From: Rhabditoides inermis
Taxonomy: Eukaryota; Nematoda; Chromadorea; Rhabditida; Rhabditidae
Direction of reading: 5' to 3'
Assembly (NCBI GenBank): GCA_963966185.1
Contig: CAWZYM010000272.1
Location: 186,001-250,000 of the forward strand
Length of the DNA stretch: 64,000 nt
The stretch's first letter is position 1, and every line of letters begins with the position of its first letter. Under the pieces are notes generated by a model. It was not told the DNA's origin. It was given only the letters and a program-made list of their open reading frames with translations, and searched no databases. The translations under genes and the position numbers were made by a program. Below, one piece after another: positions 46,089-57,724 of this stretch.

Positions 46089-46600
46089 GCCGCATAGCTC
46101 CACGCACCCAACAGCCCAACTCCTTTCACAAGTATATCCTGATTGAACGACCCGATTCAAAAGACTTTCACACCTTCAACCAATTCACTTTCTCACCCCT
46201 TTCACTGAACTTTTCGCCAAGAAGCGAGCGTCAGAGCTATTATACTACTGTAATCTGTGACGTACTCAATTCGGAAAAAAAAGACTGCTTACCCTATAGT
46301 CTCGAGCAGGCCGGTTGCGCGTAGCAGCACGCCGCGCGCCACACGGTCGCCCATGCGAGACACTCACACGCCTGCAAAGACATATACAATCAGCAATCCG
46401 AGCGATGCTCACACATACACATCGATTCGGAACAAGCAAACACAGGAATAACCTATAACCATCCACGCAACGACTCGGGCAATGAATAAAACTAGAGGCG
46501 TAATAGACGCCAACGAGTCCTGTGTCTCATGGGGCAGTCGTCATTGGAATAGCACTGCGCGCAATCACACAGCTGATTCACAGTCACACACACCCAACTC

Positions 46601-46672
<72 letters not shown>

Positions 46673-47125
46673 ATTTGAGAATGGACTACTCAACAGCCAG
46701 CTGTACGCAACGTTCTGACCTTACGACTCGGTATGGCACGTTTCCAATTACCTCGAACGATGGAAAACGAATGAAAGTCAACTGGCACTGCATTCTAATG
46801 GCATTGGAGAAATGGATGTATGCTCCAACTTAATAATATATCGGAATAGTATATATCAGCTTGGCAATCTTATCGCAGAATTATCAGATTATCGCACAAG
46901 AAAAGACAAACCGATTCGTACAAGCTAAAGCTCGGAAAAAGGTGATGATGTGATTTAGTGAAAATGTGACCAAGGCCGCAGAGTGAATGGTCATCAGTCT
47001 CTTTCTCTTCCTCTCTCACTTTCTCTCTCACTCCTATCGATCACACACACATCAGTGAAACACACCGAAATGGACACAGCGCGAGTGCGCGAGAGACAAA
47101 CATGGAAAGAAAACTAGAAGTGGGC

Positions 47126-47175
<50 letters not shown>

Positions 47176-47206
47176 GGAAGAGAGAGAAAGGGAGAGAGAG
47201 AGAAAG

Positions 47207-47257
<51 letters not shown>

Positions 47258-47351
47258 ATGAAAGAAAGAGAGAGAGAGAAAGAGAGATAAGGGGAGAGAG
47301 AGAGAGGAGAGAGGAGAGAAGGAAGAGAGAGAAAGGGAGACAGAGAGAAAG

Positions 47352-47427
<76 letters not shown>

Positions 47428-48691
47428 GAGAGAAGGAAGAGAGAGAAAGGGAGACAGAGAGAAAGATAAAGAGAAAGAAAGAGAGAGAGATATTGCGCAC
47501 ACAGAAAACCCAACTCTGTCATTCCACCCGTCCACTCAGCTGTTTCAAAATTTTGAATATATTTCAATACTCCATGAATACAACTCTGAAAGAACTGCAA
47601 ACTTGCGGGACGGCCGATACAGCTTTAATTGTTGACCGTTCGCTCTCTCGGCTCACCCCTTCCCCCCTCCTCTTTGTTGACAAACAAGAACGCAGAAGTG
47701 AGAGGGAGTGAGAGGCAGGGGAGCGACTTGCTAATTTAGACGGCAGGCAGTCTCATTGCCATTTCCAATAACGCATTCAAAATTCTGGCAACGCACAGAC
47801 GGCGGGCAAAAACGGAGAGGAGAACAACCAACGATCAATTTCCAGCTAACCTCGTTTCTCAGCCACAAACACGCGAAAAGCCATATATAATTGTGGCATG
47901 GCGGAAATAATACAAACCCACAACGTAAATTAACATAAGAAGCTAAAGAAAGGGATATGATATATATCGAATGTAAGTCGTCGACGACAACAACTCCAGT
48001 AAGAACACATTCTCTCTTACGCCGGATACCTACTACCAGAAAAAAACAGAGAGAAAAAGAGAACAGCTGACTAGGCGAGCAGTGTTAGACACACTCCGCC
48101 TTGCCAATCAGCTGATGAGTGCATGCAGGAGAGAGAGAGAGAGAGAGAGAAAGAAGTAGATAGTGATAGAAAGCAGGAGAAATGATAAATTCGATTGGCC
48201 GCCAACCGATGTCACAACAACAGACGGAAAATTGGACCAACCCAACACCTCAAAATGCAACTCACAAACTCGAATCTTCAAATCGTCCGCAACGTATACC
48301 GCCCCAAAAAGTATCACTCGGAACAAAAAAACCGATTTCTCACCTCACGAAAACACAACTAAAAATTTCATAAAGCATCTTTATTAGAAATCTGCGAAAA
48401 TATAATAAAGAAAACACGCCGTCCACATTATATTCATATCACATAGAAACACACTTGTGAAGCTGCGAACCCGAGCAGACATCGACAAATAATAGGGGGA
48501 AACCTCACAGGCCGGAAAGGCACTATTTACACATGTAAACAATCACAGAAGCATTGAGTAACTAAGGCTAAGGCGTCAAAAACATAAAAGTGCGCTATGA
48601 CGCTATCACAGTCGCATACTCTCCCTGTTCCCGGAAACTGTGTTGCGAGTTGATCACAATCACAAGACTCGTCACCCCTGATAAGTGGTCG
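46089..48691. other. Intergenic stretch with large microsatellites
   Basis: 5' flank of MCU and 3' flank of EDEM1. It contains a CT tract at 46598-46671, and GA/GAAA/GGAGA tracts at 47131-47490 built of two similar blocks of about 150 bases (AGAGAGGAGAGAAGGAAGAGAG, then (GAAA)n). A short GA tract is at 48129-48152. A minus-strand AATAAA at 48380-48385 is a candidate EDEM1 polyadenylation signal. No convincing exon is seen apart from the dubious 46293-46354. Confidence 0.6.
47131..47490. repeat. Compound GA / GAAA / GAGGAGA microsatellite, two similar blocks
   Basis: Two successive blocks with the same internal order: (GA)n, GGAGAGAAGGAAGAGAGAAAGGGAGA, then long (GAAA)n. Part of a third block follows at 47420-47490. 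This looks like duplication of a compound unit. Confidence 0.9.
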
Positions 48692-51600
48692 TCAGCTGGC
48701 GGTGAGATCTATGCCGACCGTCTTGAACAGGTGCACTAGTTGGTGCTCGTCGAGTGGCGGGCGCTCCCTCGCCGGCGGACGCTCACACGACACATTAGAC
48801 GCCCTCCTGTACGCAGACGAAAGCGTCAGAGAGTCACTTCCGCCCAACTGATCCTCTGAAACATAAATACGCAAAATAGGATCATAGAGGAACATTGAAC
48901 ACTGCACATAAACACAACGTCAGAACATTTTGAAACATCGTTTCTAAAGCACCCACCTCCTCCTCCTCCTCCCATGTTCCACGTGCTGCCGTGCCTCTCC
49001 CTCTTCACTCCCTCTCCCCTCCTCCTCCATCGCTCGTCAATCGGGAAGATGTGTCCCTCGGTGGTGAACAGCAGCCTCTCCTCGTGCACATTCACCGCAT
49101 TCGACTCGTCGAACAGCTACACACAATGATATGAGCACAGCGGAACAAAAAGGACTACGTTAAAATGACGAGAAAACCGGTTACTTCTACCACTCCAAAA
49201 CAGATGAAAGCACAAAGTTGCTTTCAGAAATATTACTAATCGGAACGACTACACTCACTTGAGATACACCGTTTCGAACACGCAGACAGACAGACAGACA
49301 GACAGACAGACTGACCAGGTAGAGGTACTTGAGCGTCTCGGAGAGGAAGAACGACTCCATGCGGTCCTCCAGCGAGCCGTCGTTCACGTCGTGGATAGTC
49401 GCGAACCCGCACTCCACCTCAAACACGTACAGTGAGTGGCGAATGTAGAGTCGACATCGCATTTGCTCTCGGTGTTACGATCCCCATCGATACAACGAGA
49501 AACTGCTATACCACAGCCTGATTGAAATTGCCTAACAACTTCCAACGATAAACACATGCATTTTCATTTGAAAAAAGCCACGCCGAGCTCTTACACTCTT
49601 TGCCTGCTCAAAACATCACTCTTTTCTGGTCAAGGGTCAGCCTCTGCCACCATGATTCTCTCAGACACAGACACAAGACACAACCCTGACCATAACCCAT
49701 CGCCTCTCCGCCATGAATAGTATGCCACATTGTCACCCACCCTGGTCTTGTTGTTGAGCGAGTGGAGAATGTCGCGGCCGACGTGCAGATAGAACGGGTT
49801 CCGAGTCGCCCTGCAATACCACACTTGTCAATATTTACTTTACAAAATCAAAAAAGAAAAAAAAATTTCATTGTTCGGTTCGGTTAAATGCGTATAGTTT
49901 ATTGTGTAGATTCGCGCTAGCAAGTGTGAGGCAAGCACCCACCTATACAACAAGTACGTCGACTCTGCCAGCTCCGGTCGCAGCGGGTAGAACGACACGT
50001 CCGCGTCTCTGCAACACTCTCCCATGCTCTTCGTTCCTCCATTCCCCTCTACTCCTGTCTTACCCTCCTACTCTCCATTCCCCTCTACTGTCCTGTTGCT
50101 TCCCTCACCTTGTCATCCAGTTGTATCTCTCGGGGAGGGCTCCGAACCTGCTCCACACTGCGTAGTATACCGCGTGCTGGCACACCGCCTCGTCCACATC
50201 ACCCGCCAGCAGCTGCACACCCGGCCACGCAGCCTGACCAAGGAACACATGTCCACCTATCCTCCGTACCACTCCTCCCGCTTCCTTCATGACAGTCACA
50301 TGTCGATAATCGATAATGTCTAACAGGTGAACAAACATGCCCTCGACTGCCACACAGACGGACAGAGAGTGTTTGTGTGGCCGACGGACCTGGAGGGCGT
50401 CTATCCACGTGTTGGCGGTGCTGCCGTCGCGCGCGTCCACATTGACGAACAGAGGGTGCTCGCCCCGGGCGCCCACGCAGCGAGTACTGCAACACACTCA
50501 CACTCACGCTAACACTATTCACATATGAGCACTCGTATGTATCCACCACACCCACCACCGCTATCCATCTGATGTGAACGTCTAGACAATATGACTGCAA
50601 ACGATTGCGAGACGGGCGCGTTTGATCACAGAGTATTGGTAGACGACCTTGTGCCCACCCTTCTCCTCACCGTCCCCTCCTCGCGTGATTCAGATGCTTC
50701 TCGTATGTCTCGTTGAACATCTCCAGATCTCTCCGCTCACCGAACAGAATGTACGCCTAAAAAGGACAAAGTGAACGTGTATGAAGTATAGACATTAAAT
50801 TAGTTGATAGACATTAAATTAGTTGTGGGGGCTACGTTGATGTTTACCTGCTAGAATTCTTACGCCTATCAGTATTACGGTCAGCGCTTTCGTTTTACGA
50901 TGACATATAGTTCATGTAACTGAATAATTCTCTGCACTCCATACCAAAAACATTTCCGGAAACACACATTTTGGCGAACACCGTTTCAAACAAAACATAC
51001 AGCAAACACTAATATGATCACTATTCCTTCCCTCCCCTGTTTCCCGAGAGACACAACCATCCTTGACCACGCACCTTGAGTAGGTACTCGTAGAAGGAGT
51101 CGAGCCCCGCCCCCACGCCGCTGAGATACCCGCGCCACTCGCCCGTCATTATGTCCACCACGTTGCCTGCAACCGCAACCCGATTCACAAATTACCCAAT
51201 CAAAGTCCTTCTTTTTGAGTCTGATTCACGCCCTGGACACTAGACTCTCAGAGACCAACACCCAACATATCTTGAGCCCAAGTTCATCTTCTTACCCCAC
51301 CCACCAAACAGTCCGGTCTTGTAGTTGCGCAGCGAGAAGAGCTTGTCGTTGATGCGACGCGCAGCCAGCTCAAACGTCTCGTCCCCCGTCAATCTGGAAA
51401 AAGGCAAGTACTAATAATAACTTGACACCTTTCTCTCTCTCTCTCTCACGCAAATTGATCCCCACATACATCTGCAGGCTAGTTCAAAATGTCAGTATAC
51501 AATACAAACAACAATGCAACTTCTGCTCTCTTTCCTATCTGGAACTGCTCGATATCAGTAGCCCGATCTGATACTCTGACTCTCCTCTCTCACACCTCTT

Positions 51601-54500
51601 TCCACCTCACATGGAGTATCGTTTAGGTCACAGAAGCCAATTGTGACCAAACTGATATCAGAGATACCCTAGGAGGCCACTAGTCAAAAACCGTTTTCCA
51701 ATCCACATGACCGGCCATACGTTTCGAAATATTTACGTTTCAAATTTTGGAGCTAAACCGTGTGGATTGATTTGGCGGCCTATCACTCTATTCGTGCGAG
51801 CTGTGAAACAGCGGCGGTGGCCCAGTGGATAGAGCGGTCGTCTGTCAAGCGGCAGGGTGTGGGTTCGCACCCTGTCGACGCACTTCATTTTGCCGATTCT
51901 CTCCGGACTTGTACTTTTTTGTTCGAATGGTTGGAGTCACGCATGGTGAGGGGAACATGTAAAATTCTTCGTCGGTATTATTTTTCGAAATTTTTGAAAA
52001 TGAAGTTTAAAGATAGCTAACATTTTGTTATTAGCCCTCAACAATAAATATGACAGTTCGATTTGGAAAAAAATGATGAAAGGAGTTTTCTACCAACTGC
52101 CCTATTGTCCCCAAAAACTAAAAGTCCGGAGAATCGGCAAAATGAAGTGGGTCAACAGGGTGCGAACCCACAACCTGCCGCTTGACAGACGATCGCTCTA
52201 TCCACTAGGCCACCGCCGCTGTTTCACAGCTCGCGCGAATAGAGTGACAAACCGCAAAAGCAATACACACGGTTTAGCTTCAAAAATTGAAACGTAAACA
52301 TCTCGAAACGTATGACCGGTCATGTGGATTTGAAAACGGTTTTCGACTAGTGACCTCCTAGGGTATCTCTGATATCAGTTTAGTCACCATCGGCTTCTGT
52401 GACCTAAACGACACTCCATGTCAGTGTACACACTCGTCCCTCCTCCCCTACCTGCTCAGCACCCCCATCTCCAGTAGCAGTGTGCCCGCACCCGACACAC
52501 ACGTCTCGTTGATCGTCCCGGGAACCACGCCGCGCATCAGGTTCACGCGCGGGTACGGCAGGCCTGCAATCCACCGTGTCTATCCCCCTCCCCCTCTCTC
52601 TCCTCCCTCCTTCCCTCCCTCCCTCCCTCTCACCCGTCTCCGTCCCCTCGAATGCGGGCATGAGCCTCACCGCCATCTCGTGTGCCAGCGACAACAACTC
52701 ATCGTCATAGTCCGAGGGGCGATACCTGCAAACGGGATTATAACATGTTCCTCAACATCCCTCTCGAACAACAATCCTCAATATCCTGGTTCACGGAAGA
52801 TGCCATGCGCCACCGATCAGAGTTCTACACTCACTCACACACTCTCCACAATAAATACGCATCACACCGCTAATGTGCCGAGTGCCGTCAATAAAGTGAG
52901 TCGCGCTCGTCTCTTTCGAATCATCGTCGACACTCACTTAGATCCGAACACTCCGCTCTCGTCGGTGGCGATGAGGTGCGCCGACAGCAGACCGCCGATC
53001 ACACTGCAACCACCACATTCAACACAACGTGCGCAACACAGAAACCAGGTACCAGGTACGTCTAGCACAAGACACAGAACACGCAGAAACGACACGCGGA
53101 ACGAACACGTGTGCAAGAACAAAGCAGAAGCGACAAGCGTTGTTTCGGCTCGCCACCCACCGAATGGTCGTCTCGAAGACTTGCACGGTCGAGTCCTTCT
53201 CGAACGACACAGTGTGCATCACACGCGACACAGCACGCTTGAACTCGTCTGCAAACAGGGTGACAGACATCAACAAAGAACAGTGAAATGTGGAGGCGAT
53301 ACAACGCCACAAACTTGACTACCTGCTAAAAACTACATAGATATGAAATCTTCATCACAGAAAGGAAGAAGAACAATACTTTTGTAGGGAAAATGAGAAT
53401 CAGAGAGGGAATAGAAACAGAGTTGTGATTGCAATTGCAATGTCATTCATGTACAACTCAGGGAGAGAGAGAGAGAAAGAGAGAGAGAGAGTAAGAGAGA
53501 GAGTGAGAGAGAGAGAGTGAGAGAGAGTGAGAGAGAGAGAGAGAAAGAGAGAAAGAGAGCTGACCCTCGTCGCCGAACACTGCGAGCGAGTCGAGTGTGT
53601 CGATGAGCGTCAGCTGGAAGTCGCCCAGAACGTCGTTGATGTTGATGTTCGAGCTGCAATCATTCAATCACACTATCGCTTCCTCCCTCCTTCTTCTCTC
53701 TCTCTCTCTCTCTCTCCCTCCCACTCACGGATCTTCCCTGTCCGGCCCTCTGCCGGTGCAGTGTATCGGGTCTAGTTCGTCCTCGGGCCACGCGTGTGCC
53801 ATGTAGCTCTCGTAGCCAAAGTAGAACATCTCCCGAGTCAGTTCGCGAGCCTCCAGCCTGCCAAGAAACACATTTTACGCAACAGTTGCTGATGATAACG
53901 AGACGTGAGACGACTTTCACGTCTACTGGTTGATGAGCATTCAGCACTTCTTTGTCGCACTGTTGTTTGCTTTTCAGACATGTTATGTAAGTAGCATTAA
54001 TCCGTTAATCGAACAAAACAATCAAACCGAAACAACATCCATTCACCAACACATCATAACCAGAATAAGTGAACTTAATATACAGTTGCACAGAGCACAG
54101 CAATAACATATGCACTATTCACTGCATTCATTTTGGCCGCACAGCTCACAACCGCTACATAACAGGTTCCCTGGCAACCACGTCAAGAAAAGACTAGCGA
54201 CTAGCAAGAGGTGTGAGGTGGACCGCTCTATACAATGCACAAGGATAAATTCCACCACGCTATCCTGCGCCGACGCACCTCATTTTGTCGGTGAAGGTGG
54301 CAAAGTAGTGTTCGAGGCGGGTGAGATTGAAGGGCGAGGCGCGGCTCGCACTCACTTCCACTAGCAGCACCCATAGTGAGGCGAGCAGGAGATACTGAAG
54401 AGAACACCTCACTCATTCGCGTGAACGCTGTTTCTCGCAAATCGCACACTTACTTTCTCTCCCCCTGCGAGATTGAATGAACAACACTCACCAGATTCAT
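48692..54500 (-). CDS. EDEM1: ER degradation-enhancing alpha-mannosidase-like protein 1 (GH47)
   Basis: EDEM proteins trim mannose from misfolded glycoproteins in the ER for ERAD. Coding exons in reading order: 54492-54500, 54279-54394, 53729-53857, 53565-53653, 53161-53248, 52938-53003, 52634-52725, 52452-52563, 51305-51393, 51075-51166, 50671-50756, 50390-50486, 50109-50233, 49943-50008, 49741-49810, 49316-49417, 48957-49116, 48692-48855. All phases fit; 583 residues (human EDEM1 657). Signal peptide [20 protein letters not shown]. Then GH47 landmarks: [116 protein letters not shown] and [11 protein letters not shown]. The match is to EDEM1 rather than EDEM2/3. It has no KDEL-like end; the tail is Gly-rich then acidic/Pro-rich. 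The first coding exon is 9 nt. Confidence 0.95.
51610..52421. mobile_element. Foldback element with 300-bp inverted arms, each carrying a tRNA-like sequence
   Basis: The left arm, about 51610-51910, is repeated inverted at about 52121-52421 with few mismatches over the whole length; the spacer is about 210 bases. Each arm contains a tRNA-like sequence (51811-51882 plus; mirror at about 52151-52222). It has TGGCCCAGTGGATAGAGCGG (A box), an anticodon arm with loop CTGTCAA, and GGGTTCGCACCC (B-box-like). Acceptor bases GCGGCG and CGACGC nearly pair. It lies in the EDEM1 intron between 52452 and 51393. Confidence 0.85.
53461..53560. repeat. GA-rich microsatellite in EDEM1 intron
   Basis: (GA)n with GAAA and GTGA variants directly beside the splice donor of exon 53565-53653. 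Other short CT tracts in EDEM1 introns lie at 53696-53716, 51431-51447 and 52600-52630; a (CAGA)n run is at 49282-49310. Confidence 0.9.
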
Positions 54501-55315
54501 TTGCTCCTATGATTCCGGAGTTCGGACTAGCAGCGACACGAGCATGAGAGCCGGTGCACGCCGGCGGGAAGACGAGGCCGCTATAACAAAACGCGGGTGC
54601 TACTATGCACCAAACTAGTATCGATAACAGGCAGCAGCGTTCGCCTCTCTGCTAATATTGCTATGAACACGTGGTCTAGACGAGTGGCCAATCACGAATC
54701 ACGATATAGCGCTTTCACTGCGCCGATTGAATTTTATCAACAATCCATGCTTATCACAAAAAAGCACACCCTCACACGTTTCAATAAATGTGTTTATTAG
54801 TTTTATATGGACTGCTCCTCTGAACAATTCCCAGAGTATCACAGGATTCTAGCGTGCCTTATAGGCGGTCGCGGTCGGACTAACAAGTTCATTCACTGAC
54901 TACTACTAGCGTGAGCGACATAACTGCCAAAACATCTAATCATTAACAATCTAGACACACTACAACAATGAATGAGCGAGAAGGTCACATAGACAATGTT
55001 ACAGCCGAGGCAAAATATGACCAACAAAAATAACTAACGGCTACTAACTACTAACAAATATGTGCATTTAAAAAGGCACATAATATGTGGTAATCGAGAG
55101 TAGAGGTGGTAAAGAATACAAACTAGTCTCCTCCTACAATACGGGCGACCACACAAAAGCACCTCTAAAAACCTAGTGCTGAATGCAAAACAGGAAACGA
55201 AGAGAAAAAACCTGCAAATCCTACTGACTACTTAGACTGTATCTGGCTAGTGGCTACTGTACGCTGGAAGCTGTGAGATCCTGGGTGGTTCATTCCTTCT
55301 CTCCTCCCCTTCTCA
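54501..55315. other. Intergenic: EDEM1 promoter side and carrier 3' flank
   Basis: No convincing exon. A minus-strand AATAAA at about 54793-54798 could end the ADP/ATP carrier transcript. The EDEM1 start lies at 54500 with a G/C-rich stretch at 54540-54590 just upstream. Confidence 0.45.
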
Positions 55316-57438
55316 TCAGATGTGCTTCTGTATCTCCTCGTATATCGCCATGACGAGTGCACCTCCGGCCGTGCGGAAAATATTCGCCAGCGCACCCTGA
55401 AACAATTGACGCTATCATTACACAAGACAAGGTCAAACCTATACAGCTTAGAAAAAAAACAACGACAGCCGCACGAACATCATATCCACTCGAATTTGAA
55501 AGCATTTCTTGCTGCCCCCAACTCCTACCCTCAACCCGTACCTTGAAGAGTCCCTTGACGCCCTCCTCGGCAATGATCTTCCTGGCAGACTCCATGGCGT
55601 GCGACGACGACAAATCGCCCTGAAAATGACAACGCTAGCATCTTCATTCTCACTCACTTCTCTCAAAGACTTGAGAAGTGTAATATTGCCTACTTCATAT
55701 TCATCGAAATCACCCTTCTTATTATGAAGAAGTTTACTTATTATGAATACCCTTCTTATTACAATTAAAAGCAACATCAAGAAGTAATTTCTACGCAACA
55801 CTAAACTTCGAATGTTTTCTCTCTCTAATCTCTCTCTTCTCTCGTTCTCTTCTCTCACTCAAACCTCATAATGACACTGCCCCCAATCGTAATCCGAGAC
55901 ACTGACCTTGATCATCATGCGTCTCCGCACAGTGTCCCACGGGTAGGTGAGGTACGCAGAGCAGATCGACACACCCTGCAAAAGCAAATACACTATACAC
56001 AATGCACTCGTCAAAATACCATAGAGCAATGATTACAAACTACCATACTACTGAATGAAGAATTTGGTCACAAAAGTTCAGTGGAACAAATAAACTTCAT
56101 TGAATAAAACTGAATAAGCACCTGTGCAATGAGGAAGCTGCCGAAGAAGTGCAGCTTGTCCTTGTCTTTTTGCACCTACAAATAAAAACAATTAAAAAAT
56201 GATAAATAAACTTTAAAAAACGTGCCTGATGCCGGATAAAGTCGTACATGCCAAAGTAGACGGCGCGGTAGAGGAAGTAGGTCTGTATGGAGATGAAGAA
56301 GCCCCTGTACAGACCGCTCACGCCGTCCGCCCGCACCGTCTTCGTCAGACAGTCCATGAAACCCTGCAGGCTTAACATTAACAGGTAAACTAACGAGTTG
56401 TTGTCATGTTGTGATGCAAATGCAATTCTCGAACTATTGATATTTTCGACAAATCCATTGCTACCTGCAGGAAGGTTTTTAAACATTACAACTTTTTGTA
56501 TTCAAATAAATACATAAAAGTGATGCTACAGACAACAATTCCGCTCCGTTGGTATATATACGCTTTCTGCTTTTGTAGGAATCATAAACGGAAACTTGAA
56601 TGCTCAAGAAAAAAGCAACAATCAGTCTTAACTGTCACTTATAATATTCGCCTCTAAACATGGAAACACGTTTGTGAAATGAACAAAGAACACGGTACCT
56701 TGTACTCCCTGCTGGCCTTGCTGCTGCCGACGTCGACCGAGAGTCGGGTGCGGATAAAGTCAAGCGGGTACACGAAGCACAGCGTCGTCGACCCCGCACA
56801 TCCACCCGCCGCCAGACTACGACCAAAGTGCGACCAGCGATTCTGAAAAAAAGACTCTGAATGTCTAAGAACGTCATATGCGGGTTATGCGTTATGAGAC
56901 CAGACATAAATTAGTAGGTACGATGGAAGGTCGCGTGTACCTGATCGCGGTCGAGTCCCTTGAGAAATATGGACTTGTAGAGGTCGTTGAAAGCGAAGTT
57001 GAGCGCCTGGGTGGGGAAGTAGCGGGCGACGTTGGTGGCGTTGCCGCGCCAGAACGAAGCGATGCCCTGCTCCTTCGGCACACGCACGAATGCATCGATG
57101 ATACCCTACAACCATTATTATGATATTCTTTTTTTTAAAAATCGAGAGAAGCTTGAATACAATTATCAAAATGAAACGCGTACCTTGTACCGCTGGTCAG
57201 ACGCAATTCCCTTGTGCGAGTATTGCACCTGCAAACACAGGTAAATAACATCCAATCAAAGTTCTACACATGAATGGTTTAATGAAACTCTATTACACAT
57301 GATACGCACCTGCAAGAGCAGCTTGACGCGCTCGATGGGCGCGACGGCAGTCTTCGAGATGGCAGCCGACGCACCCCCTACGAGAAGGTCGAGCGCGAAC
57401 TTACCGGCATCTCCCGGTTGCCGCTCCTTACGACCCAT
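55316..57438 (-). CDS. Mitochondrial ADP/ATP carrier (SLC25A4/5 family)
   Basis: Exchanges ADP for ATP across the inner mitochondrial membrane. Coding exons in reading order: 57310-57438, 57184-57228, 56941-57105, 56699-56842, 56226-56363, 56122-56175, 55907-55975, 55542-55619, 55316-55396; all in phase 0, 300 residues, normal length. Three mitochondrial-carrier repeats are marked by [19 protein letters not shown] and [11 protein letters not shown]. Other landmarks: [42 protein letters not shown] and C-terminal [16 protein letters not shown]. The ADP/ATP-carrier signature RRRMMM is RRRMMI here. The exon ending at 56226 is followed by GC (GC-AG intron), the only in-frame choice. The ATG stands directly after a TTGTACAG acceptor, suggesting trans-splicing. 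Diverges from the plus-strand gene at 57725. Confidence 0.93.
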
Positions 57439-57724
57439 CTGTACAACAGAAAATAAAGTGAAATACAAACTAACAACAAAACATCATACGATCGAAACAT
57501 GAAAATGTCCAAAATTGCATCAGAGTGCAGAGTGTTAAATACTCTCGGTCGGTGTTGCACTATATTTTCTTGCACATACTTACACTACGTGGTTTTTGCT
57601 TTTTTGCATTATTTTTATTATTTTTTTATTATTATAAATTATGTTGTTGTGTTCGCGCTGCTAGAATAGATAAACTTTGTTGTTCTGTCTTGTTTCTAGT
57701 ACTCACACCTCACACGCATCGGTG
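57439..57724. promoter_or_regulatory. Divergent intergenic region between carrier and basic/acidic protein gene
   Basis: 286 bases separate the two start codons, so promoters or 5'UTRs of both genes must lie here. The sequence is AT-rich with TTTTTATTATTTTTTTATTATTATAAATT around 57610. No TATA box can be assigned with confidence. Confidence 0.45.

Noticed and set aside
46293..46354. Upstream first exon for MCU (MGDRVARG...)
   Set aside because: Splicing to the next exon gives a phase that leads to a stop before the conserved domain.
47041..47600. Minus ORFs of 128-182 codons rich in Phe, Leu and Ser
   Set aside because: Translation of GA/GAAA microsatellites.
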